Assembly (NCBI GenBank): GCA_029876055.1
Contig: CM056874.1
Coordinates: forward strand, 6,944,001-7,008,000
DNA: 64,000 nt
Source: Madurella fahalii
Taxonomy: Eukaryota; Ascomycota; Sordariomycetes; Sordariales
Direction: 5' to 3'
The notes under the pieces were generated by a model that saw only the letters and a list, made by a program, of their open reading frames with translations, had not been told where the DNA came from and did not search any database. The position numbers and the translations under genes are program-made. Positions 1 through 11,900 of the stretch are shown here, in pieces (position 1 is the first letter of the stretch; every line of letters starts with the position of its first letter).

Positions 1-665
1 GTCCAATTGCAGATAGACGTTGGTCTCGGTTCCATCTTGGTGCTTCAGGTTGAGCTTTACCGTTCCATCCTCGGCATCCTGGACCTCCTGCCGCCCGTCG
101 TTCATCTTGGATAGGGGCTCATCTAGAGTATGCACCGTCTGTGATAGCGTCGAAATGACATCGGCCATTTTGTGCCTGCGAGACTGGGCAAAAATCTCGG
201 CAAAGGCATCTTCAGAGACGGTCTTTGGCAGGAGCTGCGTGACCGAGATGGGCCGGTGCAGGGCAAAGAAGGTGGATAGGGCGAGGGCTTGGACGGGTCA
301 GCAACTAGGTTCAGAACCTACACAGCGTAATCAAGGAGGCCCCAAGACATACCTTCGTTCTTGATATGCCTAGTGCTGGGAACACTGGGAAGTTGAGGTA
401 CCGGCTCCTTCGCCTTTCTCTTACGCTTCTCTCCCGTGGTCTTTGACTCTTCTGCGGGGACCGATGGCCGAGAGGTATAATCTCTGGACCCGTCGTCCGG
501 GCTCGATGGTTTTGACGACGAATAGCGACGCTGGTGGACGCCAGCAGGTCTGTATGGCAGACTGTAGGCGACGGCGGCGCGCGGGACGGCTGATGCCACG
601 GACGAGGCGGCTGGCGACTGAGGTGCTGCAGCGGCGACAACTCGCCTCACTGATGAGTTCAGCAT
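1..665 (-). CDS. Mitochondrial protein, possibly mS38/Cox24 (3' end outside window)
   Basis: Partial gene, exons complement(<1..287, 353..665). The 65-bp intron 288-352 has a GTATGT donor and AAG acceptor and restores one frame. The N-terminus begins MLNSSVRR and is rich in Arg, Ala and Ser without acidic residues, ending near RRYSSS, as in a mitochondrial presequence. A Lys/Arg-rich stretch and then a conserved-looking block with FALHRPISVT follow. I recall this block from fungal mitochondrial small-subunit protein mS38 (Cox24/AURKAIP1 family), but the diagnostic basic C-terminal domain lies beyond the window, so the family call is tentative. An in-frame ATG at 722 would add 19 residues; the start at 665 gives the better presequence. 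It is transcribed divergently from the SDR gene. Confidence 0.5.
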
Positions 666-1957
666 GGTGAGTGATGGCCAGCTCCTAGCGGAGCAGCACA
701 GGATGGACTTTTCGCTATGCAATTGAACTAGGTTCGCGGAGCGGAGCGGCGAGGTGCTTTGCGGCCCGCTAAGACGGGGTGCGAGACTCGAGAGGGCGTG
801 TGGTGTTGAAGGACCAAGGCACCCGGTTCGACGCCTGCCAAAGTTCGCCTTGGTTGAAAGCCCTGTTGGCCGTTTCCGCTGGCGCTAAAAATGATCGCCT
901 GAGGCTCGGCTGAAGGTACGTACTGCTGGTCTGTGCTTCTGCCGATTCAGGCCTTTCGCCTCGGGCCGATCAGTCTGTGCACTGTACGCAGTAAAGACGA
1001 ACGAGAGACAACATTCAGCTGGAGCAATGGAGAGAAGTCAGAAAGGCCACAACATAAATAATGGCCCCTTTATCCCTCTGACTCCTCCGTGAGAAACGGC
1101 GGCCTCATCACGTGGGATGTATTGCGGAGCATCCATGCTACACTCAGACGCCGACTCCGCTGCAGTTGCGCGATCGCCAAGAGAAACTGCCCGCGCCGAT
1201 ATGTATGCACCGCCGACCCCTCCTTTTTGCCTAGCCGACTACTGGCACTTTGAGGCCCTCCGGATATGCAGTATTTTGCATAGAGCGATGAAGGGGCTGA
1301 GTACTACTGTTTACCATTACAGCCCGGAGACTCCTGCCTCTCATAAGCAAGAGTGACGGCAGAGCAGCTTATCTTCAGAATTCCAGATTAGGAAAACGGC
1401 GACGGCTTTCAGGTGGCCAACTTTGTCGGTCACCGCGCCGGAAAACGCCTCGCTAGCCCCGCCATCCAATACGGCGCAGACGCCGCCAGAGCCCAGCCAT
1501 TTGACTCCACCTGGGATATGCTCTTGGGAACGAGTGATCTTCTCGGTCGAGAACCATGCGTCGCTGAACGGTCTCGGGTTCTATACTCCCCAGGCCTCCT
1601 GATCACCCCTTCCGCTGAGGCATTAATAGCTTGACTAGTAGACACAAGTCTCTATTTGTATTGTAGTTAGAATCGGTACTTACCGTAAATTGGGAATGTC
1701 TGTTGCCGGGTTTGCTTAGCCAAACCACCGCCTTCCCCCGCATGACATCATCCCTGGGTGCATGCGACTGTGGGGAACCACACCACGAGTCGCTCTTGAG
1801 TCGCTCTCGATGCTTGCCAACAGAGAGGTACCACTGAATGGCTGTTGTTCTCATCGCTACGAGCCGAATCTCATAATTCAGTCATTGATACTCACTGGGG
1901 TTGTGTTTCTCCTTGACAAACTAAGCTCTTCTCGTCGCGATATTAGTTTTTGTAAGA
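666..1957. other. Intergenic, divergent promoter region
   Basis: About 1.3 kb between the mitochondrial protein gene and the SDR gene, which point away from each other. I see only short chance ORFs, no tRNA-like B box in a plausible setting and no repeat. Confidence 0.5.
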
Positions 1958-3430
1958 ATGCTACCCAAGATCCTCGTGTAAGTCTTTGACGCCCCGGAGT
2001 GAGGTAGATATTGATCTAACGTGGTTGTCAATCATGACAGGACGGGCGTGACTGGTATGGCTCGACATTCTTCCTCGACCGTCAACGTACTTACCCATTG
2101 AAGGGTACATCGGAGGCGATGCCTTCCACGCTCTGCATGAAGCTCATCCAGATTTTGACTACACGCTACTTGTGCGTAGCAAGGACCGGGAAGAACAAGT
2201 CCGCAAAAAGTATCTCAATGCCGACAACATCAGGATTATCCATCCAGGGAACGGCTCCTTAGCCCTGTCTTTGACCGACATCCTCCAGGAGGAGGCTGGG
2301 AAGGCGGATATTGTTCTTCGTATGTTGGTCAATTCCGGACGAGACATGATGAAACCGTCAGTTTGAAGGCTAATTGGTAACTTGCAGACACCGCTGGATC
2401 CGCCGACGACGTCCCTCAAGCAACAGCCATTCTCAAAGGACTACAAACCTCAGGCCGCCCAGCCGATAACCCAGCATTCTGGATTCACATCAGCGGAACC
2501 GGTATATTGCAATGGGTAAGAACAACGCAACCATCACTCTCCAGATATACCCGTATCACTCACCAAAATAAAATTAAAAAAACAAGTACGACCAAACCCA
2601 CAACCGCCACGGCCAACCTCCCCTCCCCTCAGAGAAATACGACGACCTAGCCGACATCAACCGGATCCTCACCCTTCCGGACCAAGCCAACCATCGCGAC
2701 GTCGACAAGATTGTCCTCTCCGCCAACAACAGTAACAACAACGGAGCCATCAAAACCGCCATCGTCGCTCCACCTACAATCTACGGCTTCGGCCGCGGCC
2801 CGCTCAACACAATCAGCCAACAAATCCCTTCCCTAACACGTTTCATCCTGGCACACGGCTACGCCCCCATCGTCGGCACCGGCAAAACCGAATGGGACCA
2901 CATCCACATACACGACGTGAGCTCCCTCGTGGTATCGCTCATCGATGCAGCGCTAGACCCTACGTTCAGGGAGAACCCCGAGGTATTCGGTGAGAGAGCA
3001 TACTACTTCTGCGAGAGCGGGACGCACGTCTGGGGTGAGGTGGCAGCGAAGATTGGGACCGAGGCAGTTAAGCAGGGTTTGTTGAAGGAGGTTATGGTAC
3101 GTACTACTCATACTTATCTACTAGGGTTGTTGATCAGGGCGAAGGTCATGAACACTGGGGCTGTGAACAGAGACAATTTGTTCCCTGAAAGCCCCCCATG
3201 GAAATTGTCAAAAGAGAGAAGAATGTGGCTGACATGATTCGTTTATCAAGTCTAAGGAGGTGCAGGAGGGCGATGTCGCCGGAGAAACGTGGGGGGCTAA
3301 CTCAAAGTGCGTTGCGTCAAGGGCAAGGAAATATCTCGGTTGGGAACCGCAGGGGCCCAAATTTGAAGAGGAGTTTCCAGGAATTGTAGAGTTTGAGGGG
3401 AAGAGAATGGGATCTAAAAAGATCCCCTGA
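1958..3430 (+). CDS. NAD(P)-binding atypical SDR / NAD-dependent epimerase-like protein
   Basis: Six exons, join(1958..1977, 2041..2054, 2104..2319, 2388..2515, 2587..3096, 3251..3430), giving 355 aa. Exons 1-3 together build the nucleotide-binding motif TGVTGYIGG at residues 7-15, directly after a beta strand (KILV), which marks an NAD(P)-binding Rossmann fold. Later landmarks are HTAGSADD after strand 4, ISGTG, and PPTIYGFGRGP, as in fungal NAD-dependent epimerase/dehydratase-type proteins of about 350 aa. No signal peptide is seen, so it is probably cytosolic; the substrate is unknown. Exon 2 is only 14 nt and exon 1 only 20 nt, so automated annotation may misplace the start. The last intron (154 bp) ends at TCAAG and is the least certain junction. 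The gene converges on the GH36 gene with about 80 bp between stop codons. Confidence 0.82.
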
Positions 3431-3510
3431 CCAAAATGGTGGATAGGAAGGTTTTATGGAGCCATGAGATGCCAGTATGGCATTGACAAGAATGCAAGAT
3501 GGCACCACTG

Positions 3511-6371
3511 TCACTTCCTCTCCATCGCAAAGTAAACCTTCACCTGGACCTCGTTCGCCCATCCACTTTCAAGACCCATCTCCTTCCACGCCGTTTCGAT
3601 ATCCACGTTGAGCAGATGGCGATCGCCTTCGTTCACGGAGACAGTGTGAGGAGGGATAGGTTGCCCCTGGATGGTCACCATAAAATCATCCTCTACTGAC
3701 AGCTCGGGAAGGCTCGAAACGTAGATGCCTATATCGACGATATCAGCAACAAAGCAAAGTATGGGGACTCGATACAATTATAAATTGCAACTCACCCAGC
3801 ACCCCCAAAGCCTTCAGGTTCGTATCAATCAGCATGCGCCCATTCTCACGAAGGTCAAACACCGTGCTCAAGACGGCCGCGCAGCCCGTCATCTTGCCCA
3901 CGAGCCCTAAACTCGCAAGCAGCACCTCCCCTCTCGTGCGCGACGTGAACGCCGCCAGCGGGAAGGCGCATAGGATATCAAACCCACGCGCAGGAAGTGA
4001 GACGGTGAGCAACGACGCCGGCGCGCCCGCCGCCAGTGGTGGCGTCACCTTCCCGCTCACGTGCGACCTCACGACGTACCTCGCCGACGACACCACGCCG
4101 GGAAACCTTGCAAGGGGGATGAGCTCGGTCAGCGCCTTCGACATCGAGACGTTGAACACCCCCACGATCGACGCGCCGCTTTCCGCCCGCCCGTGGTACG
4201 CGCCGATTTTGAGCAGCGCCGGGTCCTCGTACGCGTTATACACGTCCATGGTCCGGCCCAGCACGCTCGGGCGGAAGATGACAGTCCTTCCGCGCGGCGT
4301 GACGCCCGTCATCTGCTTGATGAGGCCGACGTCGTGCTGCCCGGGGACGTCGGTGATGTAGATCGGCCCGCCGCTGACGCAACGCGCCGCGGCGTGAAAG
4401 CCGGCGTACTCGCGCGCCCCCGTCTGGAACATGTCCCAGTCCGGGAGGACGTTGAGGTGCTGCGTGAGCAGGGCGTTGTGGCCGTTGGCCCAGACATGCC
4501 AGGGGTGCGAGGCAGGCTCCAGAGGGAAGAAGTCGTCTGAGTTGCGGTAGACGACCGGGGGCCGGTTGTGCGGGAGCTGCGAGTGGAAGAGGATCTGCGG
4601 CGCTTGGGACATGCACGATATGACTCGGCCGCTAAAGTGTCGGAGGGAGGAAAGTGTCCAGGCGTCGAGGTACGTGTTGGTTAGCTCGCGCCGGACTTGC
4701 GGGGAGACCCATGTGTCCAGCATGTATTGGGCGTCGGTCTTGACGCCGTCGATGCCGCAGGACGTGAGAAAGCGATAAAAGTCGTCGTAGAACCTTTGGG
4801 TGTCGTCGTTGGCCACTATCGTCATTTTCCCGCCCGTTGGGAGGTGGCGGCGCTCCCCGTCCTCACGGATGACCTCGACCGTTTTGTACCTCTTGGTCAG
4901 TGGTCCTCCGGGCGCGAGGCCGGCCCAGTAACCAAGAAGAGCGTGCCAGACGGCAATGTATTGGATGTTCTTGTGTTTCGAGCGGATATCGGACACTAAC
5001 GCTTTGAGACCCCTTGGAAAAGCCTTCGGTTCGGCCTCGAAATCATTCCAGCCGTGCTGCCACTGGCCATCTCCCGTGTAATCTATGTCTTGCCAGTTAT
5101 CATCTATGATTAGACTCGAGATGTTGATGTTTTTTTCGGCCAGCGTGTCCACTGCCTTCAAAACCTTTTCTTCCGTCAATTGCTGGCCCAGGGCGTTCCA
5201 AGTACCTAGTAGGCCGGTCAGGCTGCTATTAAACAATTAAGATAAGACTTCGCACTCACAATATCCCAAGCCGTCATACCAGTTCTCATACCATTCTGGT
5301 TTCACATCGACCGATCCTCCCCCTTCACGGGCATTGGCTGCCATGACAAGTGTACGGGCATGATACATGACAGCGGCGACCGCACTCTCGAAGTGGTCAC
5401 CGACAGCCACCAGGACAGTGCCAGTGGCATCATGCGCATCATCGTTCCGGATCTATCCCGGGTTCAGACCGAGCGGTAAACAGCGTTTAAGGGTCTAGAG
5501 GAGCTTACGTGAAGCATCAAACGTCCGGAATCACCACTGCGGAGGAGGGTTATAACGCCATCTACGCCACTGATACCAAGGAACACCAGGTGTTTTCCGT
5601 GCGGGGAGAGGAACGAGCAGAGTAGAGCCTCTTTATCCAGTTCGAACGATGACTTCCCATGCCTTGGAGCCAGCCAGGGTGTCCACGGTCTGACCAAAGC
5701 GAACCATCTGCAGTGTGGTCAGTAGTGAGGCGACCGGTACGGAGAGGCTCAGAAGGAACGAACTGGGTGAAGCTTATTGTTGAGCAACTGGCTACTTACC
5801 TGAGGAAACGACCCCATGGGATACCGATGGGAACTTCAGCATACGCTGACTCGTCATCCTTTGCGCCATCCACCGCTGCCTCGATAGACCAAAGCCGAGT
5901 TCCGGGGCTTTGGCTCAAGTGGCTCTTCAATTTCAGGTCTGGGTTTAGATGCTGAATCAAGTCTGGCAAGCCGTCGGGGTCATCTTTCCCAGTCAGCTCC
6001 TGGTCGATCACCACAATACCGTCACCCAAGCCTTGCTCATCGCGAATCCAACGCCAGGGATGATCAGGTCCTTCTCGGAATTTGATAGTGAAGCTCAAGA
6101 GGGACTGTACTGTCAGGCTTGCTGTGAAGTAGAGTCTCGCGTTTGTCCTATCGGCTGCGTCCAAGGCTGGCCGGTGGGCGTCCAGCTCATCCGGGAGCAA
6201 TTCAGTTTCGACCCAGTTCCCTCCGCTGTCGCTCGAGTGCCAGAGTGACAGCTGCCATTGGGCCGTAGCCGATTCAACGGAAACTTCAAGGACAGCGTGG
6301 AATGCGGCAATCGAATCACCCAGCTTTGTGACCTGCCCCAGAGGCGGGTATGTCGCAATGAGGGGCCCCAT
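3511..6371 (-). CDS. GH36 alpha-galactosidase / raffinose synthase-like glycosidase
   Basis: Five exons, complement(3511..3728, 3796..5205, 5260..5452, 5509..5707, 5800..6371), 863 aa. Introns of 54-92 bp have consensus sites. Family landmarks run in the expected order: PPLGQVT at the N-terminus, YCTWNALGQ, IDDNWQDID, AVWHALLGYW, DGVKTDAQ (probable nucleophile Asp479), RNSDDFFP (probable acid/base Asp544) and GGPIYITDVPGQHD. These match the raffinose synthase/Sip1 branch of glycoside hydrolase family 36, which handles alpha-galactosyl sugars. No signal peptide follows from the chosen start, so an intracellular enzyme is likely. Start choice: Met at 6371 places PPLGQVT close to the N-terminus as in relatives. 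An in-frame Met at 6422 and a more distal Met at 6559, joined by an implausibly short 29-nt intron, are alternatives. Hydrolase versus transferase activity cannot be told from sequence. Confidence 0.85.
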
Positions 6372-7250
6372 CTCCGATGAGGGGCAGTAGTAAACGGGTC
6401 TTGATCTAAAACCGACGGGCACCGCGGAACTGAGGAATGCTTTCTCTAAGAGGTTGAATTAAGATTGAACTCACCACCTCCATACCCAGCAAACAGCGCC
6501 GTAACTAGCTGGAGACAGGCCAGTACAACCCGGAAGCCAATTGGTGGAACATCCTGCATATGTACCAGTAGTCGATGCTGCAGTGAAAAAGATAACTGCA
6601 GGAAACCTTGGCAATCCACTGATCAATAAGCTGAAGTCGTTGTTGACTTGCAGGTGATCACATCTAGTCGAGTTTAAAAAAACATCGGGAACGAGATAAG
6701 CCGCTTAGGTAGATAGCCAGCCACTACCTCACATGGACTCTTCGTAGCTCCTGCATCCATGAGCCCTACAGCCGGGCGAGAACATGACGGCAATACCAAT
6801 ACCAATACCATGCGGTGACACCAGCCGCGGGCAGGTAGCGTATCCCAATTTGATAGTAGCACGGCCGCCTCTCCTTTCAAAGGGAGCCGGCAAGTACCTT
6901 ATCCAGCTCCCAACTGAAACAAAAGCCCGTTTAAGTGGAAATCACAGCTTCGCACTGCTCAAAGCTCCGAATCTGAAAAAAAACAGTGGGGAAGCGGCCA
7001 GCCGCAGCGAATCCTAGCGGCTCAATTTCCAAAAATGCCAAGAAGAGTGTGCCCGGCAGGCAGTGGCTCTACCACGTGACAGGAGCTCTCTTCCGGAGCA
7101 GCAGTGTTTGGCCCGGGCGTTCCCGAGCTTTGCCTTGGAAGTGAGGCAAAATTATCGCTGCATACCGTAGTTTTTTGAAGCGAGGTCGTCACAAACCTTT
7201 CCTTCAAACCGCTCATTTCCACACCCCCCCTCCTTCACCCATCCACCTCC
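6372..7250. other. Divergent promoter region of GH36 and MPP-beta genes
   Basis: About 880 bp between two divergent start codons. The side nearest 7250 is C/T-rich, as usual just upstream of fungal start codons. No other ORF with coding character is seen. Confidence 0.5.
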
Positions 7251-8948
7251 ATGGCGTCCCGGAGACTCGCTCTGAACCTCGCGCAGGGCCTGCGAGGCCG
7301 CGCTGGAGGTCTTTCTGTGCCGTTCAGGCGAGGTCTCGCCACTCCGCACCACTCGCCCGCCATCAAGACCGAGACCACAACACTCAAGAATGGCCTGACC
7401 GTGAGCTCCCGCTAGCCCAATTGCTCCTCTGCCGCTCATCCCTGACCCCAATCGCTCTTGCAGGTTGCGACCCAGTACTCTCCCTATGCCCAGACCTCGA
7501 CGGTCGGCATGTGGATCGATGCCGGCTCCCGCGCTGAGACCGACGAGACCAACGGCACCGCCCACTTCCTCGAGCATCTCGCCTTCAAGGTACTAGACCT
7601 TCTCGCCCCGCCCGCGTCATCGCTCGAGAATGCCGCGACGCCCAGCTGACCATTGCCACTCTTGAACAGGGCACTGCCAACCGGACGCAGCAGCAATTGG
7701 AGCTCGAGATTGAGAACATGGGTGCCCACCTTAACGCCTACACCTCGGTTCGTTCAGGCTCAGAAATTGGGGCTTCAGCCGACTGCTAACTCTGCCCACA
7801 GCGTGAGAACACCGTCTACTTCGCCAAGGCCCTCAATGAGGACGTCCCGCGGTGCGTCGACATCCTGCAAGACATTCTTCAGAATTCAAAGCTCGAGGAG
7901 GCCGCGATCGAGCGGGAACGCGACGTTATCCTGCGCGAGGCTGAGGAGGTAGAGAAGCAGCTCGAGGAGGTCGTCTTCGACCACCTGCACGCCACAGCTT
8001 ATCAGAACCAACCGCTAGGTCGCACCATCCTCGGTCCCCGCGAGAACATCCGTGACATTACCCGAACCGAGCTGGTGAACTACATCAAGAACAACTACAC
8101 TGCTGACCGGATGGTTCTTGTTGGTGCTGGCGGCGTCCCCCACCAGCAGCTCGTCGAGATGGCCGACAAGTACTTCTCCAAGCTGCCGTCCAAAGCTCCC
8201 GAGTCTAGCGCCTACCTTCTGTCCAAGAAGAAGCCCGACTTTATCGGCTCCGACGTCCGGATCCGTGACGACACGATCCCCACTGCCAACATTGCCATTG
8301 CCGTCGAAGGTGTTAGCTGGAACGATGACGATTACTTTACCGCGCTGGTTACCCAGGCCATTGTCGGCAACTACGACAAGGCGCTCGGCAACGCTCCCCA
8401 CCAAGGCAGCAAGCTTAGCGGAATTGTCCACAAGAATGACCTTGCGACTAGCTACATGAGCTTCTCTACTAGCTACAGTGATACCGGGTACGTAGGAGAT
8501 TCCAGCCGCTGCTCGCCCGTCCACTTCTTGCTACTAGTCGGTACTAACCTGGCCTTGCAGTCTCTGGGGCATCTACCTCGTCACTGACAAGCTCTCGACC
8601 GTCGACGACTTGGTGCACTTCGCCCTGCGTGAGTGGTCTCGTCTGTCCGGGAATGTCACCTCGGCCGAGGTCGAGCGCGCCAAGGCCCAGCTTAAGGCCT
8701 CCATTCTCCTGTCCCTCGACGGCACCACGGCCGTTGCCGAGGACATTGGCCGACAAATCGTCACAACCGGCCGCCGTATGAGCCCCGGCGAGATCGAGCG
8801 CATCATTGACGGCATCACGGAGAAGGACGTTATGGACTTTGCCAACAGGAAACTCTGGGACCAGGATATTGCCATTAGCGCTGTCGGCAGCATTGAGGGT
8901 CTTTTTGATTATGCGAGAGTCAGAGCCGATATGAGCAGGAACTTTTAG
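7251..8948 (+). CDS. MAS1: Mitochondrial processing peptidase beta subunit
   Basis: Five exons, join(7251..7400, 7464..7589, 7670..7747, 7802..8487, 8561..8948), 475 aa, the usual length for fungal MPP-beta. The protein is a pitrilysin-type (M16B) zinc metallopeptidase that removes presequences from imported precursors in the matrix. The inverted zinc motif HFLEH lies at residues 84-88 (catalytic Glu87) and the distal ligand Glu is near 164 in RERDVILRE. The Arg-rich N-terminus (MASRRLALN, then RRGLAT) is a typical presequence. In Neurospora the orthologous protein also serves as core protein I of complex III, so the same double role is likely here. Intron 3 has the weaker donor GTTCGT. Codon use is strongly biased to C or G in third positions, consistent with high expression. 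Confidence 0.96.
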
Positions 8949-11900
8949 AAGGGGGAGCAAAAAGTTGGTGGTGAAGGTTCGTAGAGGGAGGCGCCCGGGT
9001 TCAGTGTATTATAATCGGTGTTGCATCCAAGCCCAACCCATGAATGTACTGTAGGGGGCGGGGGTAGACATAGAGCAATCGATCTTGTTCCTTTGTACGG
9101 ATTCGGAATGGGCTTGGGATGCGAAGTGCTTGGCTGTTGCGCAGGCTGGATATCTAGAAAAGTCAACGCCACTTCATGTGTTTTTGGGCCACCCTGGAGA
9201 AGTAGACTTGTGATCAAGCACGGTCGCAGCATGCCGTTACGGCTAAGGTAAGTAAGTAGCGCTGTAGCATCATCGTCTACTTCCCTCCGGTGCCACTTGA
9301 CGTTACAGATACCCTCCCCCTTCCTTGGGGTCAAGTAGTCAAGTTAACTCGGCTCCCGGTTGCTGACGAGCTAAAAGGTCTACTGGGTGTGGTTGCTGCG
9401 GCGCTGAAACCGGTAAACGAGTAAGTGTGACAAAATTTGCGAATTCCCTAGCCAAGATTTCGTCATTGTCTTGCTGTCCTAATGTTTAGAGTATCTGGTT
9501 GGTTCTCAAGCGGCGTCTTAAGTCGCCACCCCCTCGGCATAGGGTAATTGATCGGGAAACTCGGTAAATCTTCTCTAGCAACAGGTCATATTAGAGTATA
9601 CGTATAATTCTAGAGTCTCTCAATTAGCTGTCATGTCGTTGTCTTGGCCAGAAACAAGTAGCCGAGGAGGCTCAAGAAGCATGCTCAGTTGGATACAATC
9701 ACCTCGGGCATTATCGATAGAGGATAGATCCAATAAGAGGGTAGGTGATGCGAACGATTGATCAACTTTGTGGAGGGTGGGGTTGGGATAGGAAAGAAAC
9801 AGGAAGAGACAGAAAGGTGGAAGATGGGTTCAAGCAGACAAGAACCGCTACAGTTGGTTGAACGACTGATGTGCACTCCATCGACATCTCTAGCAAACTT
9901 TTGGACCACGTAATTATATTTCCGCATTACGTATTTGGAGTTAGGATGATTTCCCCGAAGAATTTCAATTACTCGGTTGACTAGTTTCATGGCGACTTCT
10001 TTATGATCAACCATGGTCTGTCATTTTGTTGAGCTGGAGATGACTCGGGAGCCAGATATGTCTCAGTAACCTACCAGACGAGCAACGTTAGGCTAGGTAC
10101 GGGCAATGCCAAAACCCATACGCGATGAATATACATACAAGCACACATTGGTGTCTAGACCAATATGAACAATAGCTGCGTGATGCCTGAGGTTCATGTT
10201 TGAAGTTCATGCAGGCTGTTGCAAACTAACTGGCATGGGCTGATGCAATTTGGTGATCCATTTTATGACCTTTACGCTATTAATTGGTTAACGGCCGGAA
10301 AAGTGATGACATATGGATCATGAGGACAAAGAGCGTTTAGGACCCGGCGCTTGCCGGCGGTACCAATCTACAAGGCGGTAATGAGCAGGGCGGTCTTAGT
10401 AGGTATTATTTAGTAATATGCCGAGCTTGTGGTGGTGTGATCAGGTAGGAAAGCTGGCAAATGATATCTCCGCATACGATAGGTGAGAATTATTTCGGGT
10501 GTTCTTTTCAGGCCTTCTCTCGGGACGGCTCGGTATGGCACTCCTTTGGCTGGCTTAATCAGTGCGCGTCATCTAGAGGTAGTCCCAAGCAGATCATGAA
10601 ATGATCATACTCCGGGCCACTACAGTTTCTACCTTAGTTTGTTTGCTAACAGATGTTTGATGGTAAATATTCCATTGGCTAGGTGACGTAGTCTATCAAG
10701 ACTCCGAAGCGGTGTAAGGAGATTCTCGCTGGCCATTGGGATCCGTTGTCGCTTGACTGACGCGTCCTTTGGCGCATCCCCTCGTTGCCAACCCTTGGCC
10801 TTTGACGGGGTGTATCCGGGTCACGACAGATCGCTGCCCGGATAAGGTGGAGAATTCTCGGCTGAGTCGGCCTCTGAGGGTCACGGGCAATGGGTCTTGG
10901 AGGGAGGTTGCCGAATCTCAGGCGGTGATGGATCCCGAGCAAGCCCCGCCCCCGCTCTTATGGCACTGCACCTCCGGACCTTGGTTCGCTGCACAAGCCG
11001 TGCTTCGCCATGCAGAGCCACGCTTTGCCTAGACAATGTTGACGTCGCCCCCTCCAACTCACCTTACAAATTCTGCGCGGGAAGTGGGAACAATTGCTAG
11101 CAGGCTTGACCGAAGATCGCGAGCGCGATTTTCCACTAACTAGAGACCCTGTCAAGCTAGAATATGGATGGCGATATGGGCCGCGGCCGAGGTCGGATAC
11201 CGGGATAACTGCTGTGCCATGGCCAGCGAGGCGACCTGGAGTAGAGACCGTTCGAGACGCACTGCTATCAAGACGCAAGGATCGGGGCGATCTGTGGACG
11301 ATTTGGCTTCTTGGCTTTGGACGGCGGGAGCAAAGGTCGAGTGGGGCATGCTTGGCGGACAACTAAACGACCATGGAACATTGGATGCGGTGCGGCAAAG
11401 AGACCCGCTCGAACAGTGCAGGGCCGGGTTGTATTTCCCGCACCGACACCATCCATAATCAGCAGGATCTCGGAGGGGGAAAATGGGTTTAATGCATATG
11501 TGCCGTTCTTCATCCTAGTCCCGCTTGTTAGGCGAAACCATCAAGAAATATCTTACCATGCCGGACGGCCAGGACGAGTTGGCCGGCGCTTTGAATTTCA
11601 ACTTTCAACGACCGGCTGATCCACAGGCAGACAAGACGAGTTTGGATGACCGACCGTCGCGTATTCTGCGCCGCAGGGGCATAGATTGTGGCGTCGGACT
11701 GGCGCCGAGCCGCCGATCGCACGTCTATACGCAGCGTATCTCGACCTTCATGCGGCGGCGTCAGGCGCCGGCTTGGGGAACGAGACTGCTTCTGACCTGG
11801 CTTGTCGCTTGCAGGAGGGCGCTGGACCGACGATGCACATCTGTGTGGGTGATCTGCAAGATGCTCCGTCCTTTCCACATTATTGGTGAACATGGCTTAC

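Noticed and set aside
790..840. GGTTCGACGCC resembling a tRNA B box
   Set aside because: No matching A box or acceptor stem at the right distance could be found.
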